From Henricia sp. BOLD:AAB3569 (lineage: Eukaryota; Echinodermata; Asteroidea; Spinulosida; Echinasteridae): a DNA stretch of 64,000 nt. Position 1 is the first letter of the stretch, and every line of letters starts with the position of its first letter. Location of the stretch: the NCBI GenBank assembly GCA_037783545.1, contig JBBELK010000062.1:1-64000 (forward strand), given 5' to 3'. Positions 53,531 through 64,000 of the stretch are shown here, one piece after another. The notes beneath the pieces are model-generated. The model did no database searches, was not told the DNA's origin, and was given only the letters and a program-made list of their open reading frames with translations. The position numbers and the translations under genes were made by a program.

Positions 53531-54727
53531 TCCTCCACTTCATAAATCTAGCAAGCCAGAGTACATTAACTTGCCACTTAGGGCCTGTTCTATTATCTAT
53601 GAGGTTGCTAACACAGGTACCTTAAAACAAAAAGCCAGAACCAGATTTTCCAAATGCTAGGCTGACTCCTTTATATTGCTATATTCCACTCGTTATACAT
53701 GTTCGAGCAATATACTATGTTAGTTGACCTCAAGAACGCACGAGACCGCGCGAGACCACTGTTAATTCCGGGCATAACACCATATCTCTTCAACGTACAT
53801 CGCAAGCGAAATTTATAGATTATTTTGTTTACGCAGGTTTTTGTAAACTCACACGGCCCAAATCTATAAATAATATTGTTTTTTTGTTTTGTTTTTTTGT
53901 TTTTTGTTTTTTGTTTTTTTTTTAGCGCGCCCAAGTTCGAAGCATTCATTTTTATATGAATCCAAACTGGGTCATCCAATCCAAATTGGATTAGAAATAT
54001 GGCAGCCGGGAAATATTATTCAGGTCACGAAATTTGTATTAATTTTTATTTTTTTTCCGTTTTGGGAGAAAATTATGTGTATTATATATTGTAAAAACAT
54101 ATTAGTTACCCGATTCACATTCGGGTCAGGTTGTAGACTTAAGATTGGACAGAAATATTTATATAAAAACAAACAAAATTTCGCCCGTGTTATAAGAATA
54201 GGCGTTTCAGTCGTGTTGTGCCCAAAAGCTCAGATTTGACCTTTGCCGCAAGACTTACATAGTCTATAACAAAACAAAAATTGTGAGGGCATTTTTCGAA
54301 CTGTGGATCTTGAAAGAGGCCCGCCCTCTATCGTCCAACGAACCTGCAAACTGGTATTTTAATTATGATGATTCAAGGGCGTGCCCTGCTTATAAACATG
54401 CTAGAATTGCACACTGAGCCAAGTTTGCCCGTTGGTCGATGTCTTCCCGACCATCCTAAGCAAGATCCTTAAAATCACTTAGATGAAACGTTAAAAGTGC
54501 TGCACAGGCCTTTATATAAGGAGCTTGCTGAGTTCACGCAGACGCACACTGTACCTGGGCCGCCTGGCTCCATACAAAGGCGGAGAAGAGCACTGTTTCT
54601 GAGACGCGTGTGTCAAACTGCCCTTTACCTTTTTTTATTTTTTTTTATTTATGTTTTTTTTGTTTTTTGTTTTTTACATATTATAATACATATAATATGT
54701 ACATACATATACGTATACTCTTTCGCT
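53531..54727. other. Unassigned DNA with T-rich runs
   Basis: Contains a (TTTTTTG)-type run at 53,876-53,924 and a T-rich stretch at 54,630-54,676. 53,690-53,790 resembles, in reverse orientation, 35,800-35,885. No gene recognised. Confidence 0.5.
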
Positions 54728-54992
54728 ATTAGGACGACCGGTTATGGGTAAAAAGGGCGTATTGAGACGACCACCGTCGTTAGCGCGACCGACGGCCGGT
54801 CGCGCTAATGATAAATGCTTTAAAAACCATCTTTATTAGGTCGAAAACCATTTTCATTAGGTTTCTCACCATTGTTGTTAGGTTACAAACCATTTTCGTT
54901 TAGGTCAAAAAACATGTTGATGAGACCTTTAAGTCGAGAAAATTTGGTTTAGTGGTCTTTGTGAGCTCTCTTCCCATTTTGGTCGTCCTAAT
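54728..54992. mobile_element. MITE-like element, ATTAGGACGACC inverted ends
   Basis: 265 bp bounded by ATTAGGACGACC (54,728-54,739) and its exact reverse complement (54,981-54,992). Inside is a strong hairpin (54,780-54,808; 12-bp arms TTAGCGCGACCG, 5-nt loop) and about four degenerate 20-22-bp units of AAACCATTTTCATTAGGT type (54,821-54,925). No clear target duplication and no coding frame. Confidence 0.7.
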
Positions 54993-55333
54993 GCGGGGCT
55001 CTACTTTACACAAGGAGCGGTACAAAATCAATCAAAAACTGGGATAGGTTTTAGTTCACCATATATATATATATATTTTTTTTTTATTTTTTTTTTTCCA
55101 ACAAATCTTTTTTGTGGATACCTCCACTCGTCAGGGAATTGTAATGGCATTCTCGAAACATTCTACCTGTGCATCAAGTTGGGGGACGCGCGAACGCAAA
55201 AACGTAAAAACGCGCGCTGGGATTGCGGGCGTATGTTGACAACATGACGCTGGCGTGGGGAAATATGGCCGTGCCCGAACTACCTTATATACTACCTAAT
55301 TTGAATTTCCCACTAACGAAAATTGTTTTTTTT
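54993..55333. other. Unassigned DNA with TA/T-rich microsatellite
   Basis: TATATA followed by a T-rich tract at 55,060-55,099. Nothing else recognised. Confidence 0.5.
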
Positions 55334-55403
55334 TTTAGGTTTCAGACCATTTTTATTAGGTCACAAACCATTTTTATTAGGTTACAAACCATTTTTGTAG
55401 ATT
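55334..55403. repeat. Three tandem 20-bp units, related to MITE interior
   Basis: CAGACCATTTTTATTAGGT, CAAACCATTTTTATTAGGT and CAAACCATTTTTGTAG follow each other; they match the sub-repeats at 54,821-54,925. Possibly part of a second, degraded element. Confidence 0.75.
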
Positions 55404-56280
55404 TGGGTAAAGATAGTTAGTAAAACAGATTTTACCGAAAATTTGGTGGTCCTTTAAAAGAGGGTTCCCTTAAAACATTTTTTTTTTTTTTGCAAAATTT
55501 CCCCCTTCAATTCAATCTAGCGGAGTATTATATATATATATTCTTATAGTGCGTACTCGCGAATGGTAGGCTTTTAGCCCAAACCTAATTTAAAGAGTCG
55601 TATGCCGCATTTTTATACGCAAATAATATTTGGCAGTATACATGTGTACCTGTCGAATGCCTGGGCCCGCGTCGCCACACGGGCGATACCTACAAAATAC
55701 GGGCCTGAGGCTACTCGGCCTAATTCGTCATGTTTATGGGCCTGACAGATGATTTACCAAAACTGAATATTATCTTATGACATATAAAGCATTCGAGCAA
55801 TTCGTATCTCAACTAAGGTGTAAATCATGTCCATCTTCCGCACATTCAACCAACGAGTACATGTAGTTGGAAACTTGTCCAGTACATAAAACACCGCCGC
55901 GGCCGCATAACCCGCACATATAGCATTGGCCCTGTAGCCTGTAATACACGTGCATTTCTGGAACTACTGGAGCGCGCTCTACCATTTTAAGAAAAAGCCA
56001 ATTTGACTATGTGCAAAACGTATAGGCTCTATCCCCGCGTAGTGCCAACCGTGCGTGCGGTAACGACGATTGCTGAAAGCCGCCGTAATGATACAATTGT
56101 TTAAATGCCTCTAAATTACTCTGGTTACCTGATTTCGCCAGAGACGTAGGGGTGGTCTCTGATTTCGCCTTACAAAACCTCCCAGACTCGACGCTAGGTG
56201 ACACACAACTGCACTTTCATGAGAATTTAAAACCATTAATTATCCCGAGCGATCACACAGACGTCCACCAGACGGGTTGC
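55404..56280. other. Unassigned DNA
   Basis: No gene recognised. A T-run lies at about 55,480 and a short TA repeat near 55,530. The shared right end of the CTATTTGCAC family starts at 56,281. Confidence 0.5.
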
Positions 56281-56338
56281 TATACTCGAGACTGCGTAGA
56301 TTCCTACGCTGCCCTCAACGTCGACGGATGTGCAAATA

Positions 56339-57415
56339 GCCATAATGATTCATGTCCATTTCAGTTCATTGTTGTAGCCCAAAAGCGCCCAATCTAAAGC
56401 GACGTGGGAAATAATTTACAAGTCGGTCGTCACATAAGCCCTGCCCCGCTCAACCTATGGAAACAATTCGAAAAAAAAAAACATCTTATGATTATTTCTC
56501 AAAATTTAGTTTCCGTGTACTTGGGCGTGGACATGTCAGTGTACGCTCGTGTAATCGAGTCCGGCCGGCCAGCGTAATTACGCGCCAAACCCGTGGTGGC
56601 GCGCTTCATACAAGGGGCGTTCTTACACCCGAGCGTTCGTTTAGCCATCACGTAATACACGAGTCTGCCCACTGCAGGTGGCAGCCACCACTCACTGTGA
56701 GCAACTAACAATGGAAATTGGGCACAAACCATTGGGCCCAATTTCCATTGTTAGTTGCTCATAGTGACTACCCGAGCTTGCCGGTGGTGTAAAGCTCGGT
56801 GTAATGACGTCACCTAGTAAAACCTGGCATACAGTTTGGAATCGAGACGTGAGTGCGAAGAAAAACACAGATTTATGACACAGAATCATAGGGAATAGGG
56901 CTTAATAATTAGATGTCTGTGGGCATTGACAAAGTTTATTGCGGTACTTTAAGGCAACTATTTTTGCGTGGCGCCGGCTTAATTTTTTAGCGGTGTTCTT
57001 ATAATTCAACGCGAAACCATGTGTCGTTTGTTTCGCACCTTCTGGGGATTCCCCCGGTGTTGCAAACCCCCTGTTACACGGTGTGAGCATCTTGAACGCC
57101 CCTACAGTTACTTGCATGCTGCGGTCACCCCCCACATTTATCCTTCCACCCAAAGTCTAACTAGGGCAACTTTCGCCCGTGTTCACCGCAGATTCTTAAG
57201 ATTGCGTGCGCGCAGGCTAGGATCTTGCTTCAGTACCATTTTCTCTGACAGATTTAACAGTTTGGCACCCAAATGCCCAATTTACACGGATTAATTTTTC
57301 CCAAAACACATGCCTCTTATAACTGCACCGGAGTTGTATGTTGTACTTTAATTTATCCCAACTTAATCCCAATGTATCCCAAGTAAAAGCTAAGTAAACG
57401 GCTTCAACGAAATAT
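56339..57415. other. Histone spacer, unit 6, right part
   Basis: Resumes with CCATAATGATTCATG, directly continuing the sequence interrupted at 48,115, and runs to the unit 7 H2B end. CRE-like TGACGTCA present. Confidence 0.9.
56698..56761. repeat. Long hairpin in spacer, unit 6
   Basis: Perfect 26-nt arms, 12-nt loop. Confidence 0.92.
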
Positions 57416-57451
57416 CTCTTTTCGAAGGTTGTGGTGGCTCTGAAAAGTGCC
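57416..57451 (-). terminator. Histone 3' stem-loop, unit 7 H2B (stem mismatch)
   Basis: Minus strand GGCACTTTTCAGAGCC, the same stem mismatch as unit 5. Confidence 0.9.
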
Positions 57452-57464
57452 GGTTTGTGATGTT

Positions 57465-57833
57465 CTACTTTGAGGTTGTATACTTGGTGACAGCCTTGGT
57501 ACCTTCGCTAACGGCGTGTTTGGCCAGCTCGCCAGGTAGTAGGAGACGGACGGCAGTCTGCACCTCCCGACTGGAGATGGTGGATTTTTTGTTGTAGTGC
57601 GCCAGGCGGGAACCCTCAGCTGCGATGCGCTCAAAGATGTCATTGACGAAGCTGTTCATGATGCCCATGGCACGGCTGGAGATGCTGGTGTCAGGGTGGA
57701 CCTGTTTTATGACTTTGTAAATGTAAAGACCGTAGCTCTCCTTTCTACGCCGCTTTCTCTTTTTGTCGGTGCGGGGTGCTCCCTTGGCCATGCCAGCCTT
57801 TTTAGATCCCTTTCCGCTTGGTTTGGGTCCCAT
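57465..57833 (-). CDS. H2B: Histone H2B, M42I (unit 7)
   Basis: Intact 122-codon H2B; identical in protein to unit 5, including isoleucine at 42. Both genes of this unit are open, one of only two such units in the window. The leader frame is open upstream to an ATG in the octamer region, which I reject as the start. The stem-loop mismatch downstream may weaken mRNA 3' processing. Confidence 0.97.
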   Translation of the reverse strand: MGPKPSGKGSKKAGMAKGAPRTDKKRKRRRKESYGLYIYKVIKQVHPDTSISSRAMGIMNSFVNDIFERIAAEGSRLAHYNKKSTISSREVQTAVRLLLPGELAKHAVSEGTKAVTKYTTSK

Positions 57834-58499
<666 letters not shown>

Positions 58500-58526
58500 G
58501 GGTCGACCTACTAACGAACCAAAAAC

Positions 58527-58561
58527 GGCTCTTTTCAGAGCCACAACAATTTCAAGAAAGA
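58527..58561 (+). terminator. Histone 3' stem-loop, unit 7 H2A
   Basis: Perfect GGCTCTTTTCAGAGCC and CAAGAAAGA. Confidence 0.95.
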
Positions 58562-59843
58562 GATTTGATTGTCTGCCTTATAAATTATCTTGATCATTTT
58601 CAGACTTTTTACACATTTTATTTATTTTGCTTTTATATATTATGCTCATTGTGCAAAGAGCTCAGATTTAATTACGAAGAGCCAAAATTTAAGTCATCTG
58701 CTACATCGACGCGGAAATCCTGGCGTGATTAAACGTCTTCCAGCGTCAAAAGGTTAACCTGGAGTCAGCCATAATGATTCATGTCCATTTCAGTTCATTT
58801 TTGTAGCCCAAAAGCGCCCAATCTAAAGCAACGTGGGAAATAATTTACAAGTCGGTCGTCACATAAGCCCTGCCCCGCTCAACCTATGGAAACAATTCGA
58901 AAAAAAAAACATCTTATGATTATTTCTCAAAATTTAGTTTCCGTGTACTTGGGCGTGGACATGTCAGTGTACGCTCGTGTAATCGAGTCCGGCCGGCCAG
59001 CGTAATTACGCGCCAAACCCGTGGTGGCGCGCTTCATACAAGGGGCGTTCTTACACCCGAGCGTTCGTTTAGCCATCACGTAATACACGAGTCTGCCCAC
59101 TGCAGGTGGCAGCCACCACTCACTGTGAGCAACTAACAATGGAAATTGGGCACAAACCATTGGGCCCAATTTCCATTGTTAGTTGCTCATAGTGACTACC
59201 CGAGCTTGCCGGTGGTGTAAAGCTCGGTGTAATGACGTCACCTAGTAAAACCTGGCATACAGTTTGGAATCGTGACGTGAGTGCGAAGAAAAACACAGAT
59301 TTATGACACAGAATCATAGGGAATAGGGCTTAATAATTATATGTCTGTGGGCATTGACAAAGTTTATTGCGGTACTTTAAGGCAACTATTTTTGCGTGGC
59401 GCCGGCTTAATTTTTTAGCGGTGTTCTTATAATTCAATGCGAAACCATGTGTCGTTTGTTTCGCACCTTCTGGGAATTCCCCCGGTGTTGCAAACCCCCT
59501 GTTACACGGTGTGAGCATCTTGAACGCCCCTACAGTTACTTGCATGTTGCGGTCACCCCCCACATTTATCCTTCCATCCAAAGTCTAACTAGGGCAACTT
59601 TCGCCCGTGTTCACCGCAGATTCTTAAGATTGCGTGCGCGCAGGCTAGGATCTTGCTTCAGTACCATTTTCTCTAACAGATTTAACAGTTTGGCACCCAA
59701 ATGCCCAATTTACACGGATTAATTTTTCCCAAAACACATGCCTCTTATAACTGCACCGGAGTTGTATGTTGTACTTTAATTTATCCCAACTTAATCCCAA
59801 TGTATCCCAAGTAAAAGCTAAGTAAACGGCTTCAACGAAATAT
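58562..59843. other. Histone spacer, unit 7
   Basis: Complete standard spacer, about 1.28 kb, useful as reference for the others. CRE-like TGACGTCA at about 59,233. No gene recognised. Confidence 0.88.
59125..59188. repeat. Long hairpin in spacer, unit 7
   Basis: Perfect 26-nt arms, 12-nt loop. Confidence 0.92.
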
Positions 59844-59879
59844 ATCTTTTCGAAGGTTGTGGTGGCTCTGAAAAGAGCC
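59844..59879 (-). terminator. Histone 3' stem-loop, unit 8 H2B
   Basis: Perfect stem-loop on the minus strand with purine-rich downstream element. Confidence 0.93.
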
Positions 59880-59892
59880 GGTTTGTGATGTT

Positions 59893-60261
59893 CTACTTTG
59901 AGGTTGTATACTTGGTGACAGCCTTGGTACCTTCGCTAACGGCGTGTTTGGCCAGCTCGCCAGGTAGTATGAGACGGACGGCAGTCTGCACCTCCCGACT
60001 GGAGATGGTGGATTTTTTGTTGTAGTGCGCCAGGCGGGAACCCTCAGCTGCGATGCGCTCAAAGATGTCATTGACGAAGCTGTTCATGATGCCCATGGCA
60101 CGGCTGGAGATGCTGGTGTCAGGGTGGACCTGTTTCATGACTTTGTAAATGTAAAGACCGTAGCTCTCCTTTCTACGCCGCTTTCTCTTTTTGTCGGTGC
60201 GGGGTGCTCCCTTGGCCATGCCAGCCTTTTTAGATCCCTTTCCGCTTGGTTTGGGTCCCAT
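59893..60261 (-). CDS. H2B: Histone H2B, L98I (unit 8)
   Basis: Intact 122-codon H2B with one private conservative change, L98I (RLILPG in place of RLLLPG). PS at 5-6 and M42 as in the majority. The promoter octamer is altered (ATGGAAAT), so expression may differ from that of units 5-7. Confidence 0.97.
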   Translation of the reverse strand: MGPKPSGKGSKKAGMAKGAPRTDKKRKRRRKESYGLYIYKVMKQVHPDTSISSRAMGIMNSFVNDIFERIAAEGSRLAHYNKKSTISSREVQTAVRLILPGELAKHAVSEGTKAVTKYTTSK

Positions 60262-60546
60262 GTTTTTGATTTTCGGCTTTATCACCAGAGTACCATGACA
60301 CCAGCAGAGTGCCGACTCATATAGCTTTTCTTCATGGAAATGGTAGCTCCACAAAGGCATTCACCCGCGGCATTCGCACGACTAGCGCATTTCCTGCGCT
60401 TTCTCTATTGGCTGATCGGGTGATGGCACGGGTTACGATCTGATTGGACAATTGACGAAATCCCGGAAACGCTACAAATAGGCGTAGTTCAGCCGTGTCG
60501 GGGTATTCGCTTTCTCAAAGAAAATTAGCCGTGCAAAAGTTACATC
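60262..60546. promoter_or_regulatory. Divergent H2B/H2A promoter, unit 8 (octamer altered)
   Basis: Same layout as unit 7, but the octamer reads ATGGAAAT (60,334-60,341). CCAAT boxes and TACAAATA are intact. Confidence 0.9.
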
Positions 60547-60927
60547 ATGTCTAGACGAGGCAAGGGAGGAAAAGTACGCGCCAAGGCTAAGAGCCGATCC
60601 GCCCGGGCTGGACTGCAGTTCCCTGTGGGTCGTGTTCACCGTTTCCTCCGCAAAGGCAACTATGGCGAACGTGTCGGGGCCGGTGCGCCAGTGTACTTGG
60701 CTGCCGTTATGGAATACTTGGCAGCAGAAATTATCGAGTTGGCAGGCAACGCAGCTCGAGACAACAAGAAAACAAGAATCAACCCGCGGCACCTACAGTT
60801 GGCCATCCGCAACGACGAGGAGTTGAACAAGCTTCTGAGTGGAGTGACCATCGCTCAAGGCGGTGTCCTGCCCAACATTCAAGCCGTTCTGCTACCCAAG
60901 AAGACCACCGGTGCTGCTAAAAAATAA
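60547..60927 (+). CDS. H2A: Histone H2A, G3R (unit 8)
   Basis: Full-length 126-codon H2A. GGA to AGA at codon 3 gives MSRRGK in place of MSGRGK. The SGRGK start is shared by H2A and H4 and is recognised by tail-modifying enzymes (S1 phosphorylation, R3 methylation in mature numbering), so the change could affect modification. Otherwise identical to unit 2. Confidence 0.96.
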   Translation: MSRRGKGGKVRAKAKSRSARAGLQFPVGRVHRFLRKGNYGERVGAGAPVYLAAVMEYLAAEIIELAGNAARDNKKTRINPRHLQLAIRNDEELNKLLSGVTIAQGGVLPNIQAVLLPKKTTGAAKK

Positions 60928-60954
60928 GGGTCGACCTACAAACGAACCAAAAAC

Positions 60955-60989
60955 GGCTCTTTTCAGAGCCACAACAATTTCAAGAAAGA
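60955..60989 (+). terminator. Histone 3' stem-loop, unit 8 H2A
   Basis: Perfect stem-loop and CAAGAAAGA. Confidence 0.95.
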
Positions 60990-61313
60990 GATTTGATTGT
61001 CTGCCTTATAAATTATCTTGATCATTTTCAGACTTTTTACACATTTTATTTATTTTGCTTTTATATATTATGCTCATTGTGCAAAGAGCTCAGATTTAAT
61101 TACGAAGAGCCAAAATTTAAGTCATCTGCTACATCGACGCGGAAATCCTGGCGTGATTAAACGTCTTCCAGCGTCAAAATGTTAACCTGGAGTCAGCCAT
61201 AATGATTCATGTCCATTTCAGTTCATTTTTGTAGCCCAAAAGCGCCCAATCTAAAGCAACGTGGGAAATAATTTACAAGTCGGTCGTCACATAAGCCCTG
61301 CCCCGCTCAACCT
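60990..61313. other. Histone spacer, unit 8, cut at inversion
   Basis: Spacer to CGCTCAACCTA at 61,313, then inverted sequence. The hairpin part is absent. Confidence 0.87.
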
Positions 61314-63072
<1,759 letters not shown>

Positions 63073-63441
63073 ATGGGACCCAAACCAAGCGGAAAGGGAT
63101 CTAAAAAGGCTGGCATGGCCAAGGGAGCACCCCGCACCGACAAAAAGGGAAAGCGGCGTAGAAAGGAGAGCTACGGTCTTTACATTTACAAAGTCATGAA
63201 ACAGGTCCACCCTGACACCAGCATCTCCAGCCGTGCCATGGGCATCATGAACAGCTTCGTCAATGACATCTTTGAGCGCATCGCAGCTGAGGGTTCCCGC
63301 CTGGCGCACTACAACAAAAAATCCACCATCTCCAGTCGGGAGGTGCAGACTGCCGTCCGTCTCCTACTACCTGGCGAGCTGGCCAAACACGCCGTTAGCG
63401 AAGGTACCAAGGCTGTCACCAAGTATACAACCTCAAAGTAG
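63073..63441 (+). CDS. H2B: Histone H2B, R26G (unit 9, inverted)
   Basis: Intact 122-codon H2B with R26G in the basic KKRKRRRK patch that passes between the DNA gyres, so one of several positive charges is lost. The rest is the majority sequence. Confidence 0.96.
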   Translation: MGPKPSGKGSKKAGMAKGAPRTDKKGKRRRKESYGLYIYKVMKQVHPDTSISSRAMGIMNSFVNDIFERIAAEGSRLAHYNKKSTISSREVQTAVRLLLPGELAKHAVSEGTKAVTKYTTSK

Positions 63442-63454
63442 AACATCACAAACC

Positions 63455-63490
63455 GGCTCTTTTCAGAGCCACCACAACCTTCAAAAAGAG
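63455..63490 (+). terminator. Histone 3' stem-loop, unit 9 H2B
   Basis: Perfect GGCTCTTTTCAGAGCC; the downstream element reads CAAAAAGAG in place of CGAAAAGAG. Confidence 0.92.
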
Positions 63491-64000
63491 ATATTTCGTT
63501 GAAGCCGTTTACTTAGCTTTTACTTGGGATACATTGGGATTAAGTTGGGATAAATTAAAGTACAACATACAACTCCGGTGCAGTTATAAGAGGCATGTGT
63601 TTTGGGAAAAAATTAATCCGTGTAAATTGGGCATTTGGGTGCCAAACTGTTAAATCTGTTAGAGAAAATGGTACTAAAGCAAGATCCTAGCCTGCGCGCC
63701 CGCAATCTTAAGAATCTGCGGTGAACACGGGCGAAAGTTGCCCTACTCACGGGCTAGTTAGACTTTGGGTGGAAGGATAAATGTGGGGCGTGACCGCAGC
63801 ATGCAAGTAACTGTAGGGGCGTTCAAGATGCTCACACCGTGTAACAGGGGGTTTGCAACACCGGGGGAATCCCCAGAAGGTGCGAAACAAACGACACATG
63901 GTTTCGCATTGAATTATAAGAACACCGCTAAAAAATTAAGCCGGCGCCACGCAAAAATAGTTGCCTTAAAGTACCGCAATAAACTTTGTCAATGCCCACA
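63491..64000. other. Inverted histone spacer, unit 9 (H2B side), to window end
   Basis: Reverse-complement spacer that continues past the window. An 11-bp insertion (CTCACGGGCTA) lies at about 63,746-63,756, directly before GTTAGACTTTGGG. Confidence 0.87.

Larger units (their letters stand above)
48461..56338. mobile_element. Large element or nested insertion with CTATTTGCAC ends (7.9 kb)
   Basis: Starts with the same CTATTTGCACAACCGTC and ends with the same GACGGATGTGCAAATAG as the 337-bp element, and the histone spacer resumes at the next base. The interior includes a DIRS-like pseudogene, a SINE, a hairpin minisatellite and a MITE-like element, so it is probably a DNA transposon filled by later insertions, or two ends of one family enclosing unrelated DNA. 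I found no transposase. The superfamily is not identifiable. Confidence 0.68.

Noticed and set aside
54497-54751. Short open frames in the insertions, including T-rich ones coding phenylalanine runs
   Set aside because: They arise from T-tracts and lack motifs, length or context of a gene.

Overview
The window is nuclear DNA of a metazoan, most likely a marine invertebrate. The evidence is intronless core histone genes with the histone mRNA 3' stem-loop (GGCTCTTTTCAGAGCC), TATA, CCAAT and octamer promoter motifs, tandem satellite DNA, and remnants of a DIRS-like retroelement and a tRNA-derived SINE. The histone proteins are too conserved to place the species. No bacterial gene, operon, rRNA, tRNA or CRISPR array is present.

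Layout. (1) 1-24,186: a head-to-tail satellite, about 88 monomers averaging 273 bp, with higher-order blocks of 7-18 monomers. (2) 24,186-25,811: about 6 monomers of the same satellite in inverted orientation. (3) At 25,812 the satellite joins the middle of an H2A gene. From there to the window end lies an H2A-H2B cluster: divergent gene pairs on a unit of about 2.43 kb, each pair sharing a 285-bp promoter, with roughly 1.2-1.3 kb between the 3' ends of neighbouring pairs. I number the units 1-9. Units 5 and 9 are inverted. An extra spacer without genes follows unit 3. H3, H4 and H1 are absent. (4) Two blocks of about 8 kb of non-histone, repeat-rich DNA interrupt the cluster: 29,823-38,510 breaks the unit 2/unit 3 junction, and 48,116-56,338 sits in the spacer of unit 6. 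Both end in the motif GTGCAAATAG, and the second also begins with its inverse, CTATTTGCAC. They hold minisatellites, a foldback element, a MITE-like element, a DIRS-like RT/RNase H pseudogene and a SINE.

Function. Each intact unit would supply one H2A and one H2B from a bidirectional promoter, with mRNA 3' ends formed at the stem-loop and purine-rich downstream element instead of by polyadenylation. Full-length H2A reading frames are in units 2, 3, 4, 7 and 8, and full-length H2B frames in units 5-9. Only units 7 and 8 keep both, and each of those has one altered control element. The others carry truncations, nonsense changes, frameshifts or in-frame rearrangements. The cluster therefore looks like a decaying, satellite-bordered edge of a histone array, although some 1-nt indels in homopolymers could be consensus errors.
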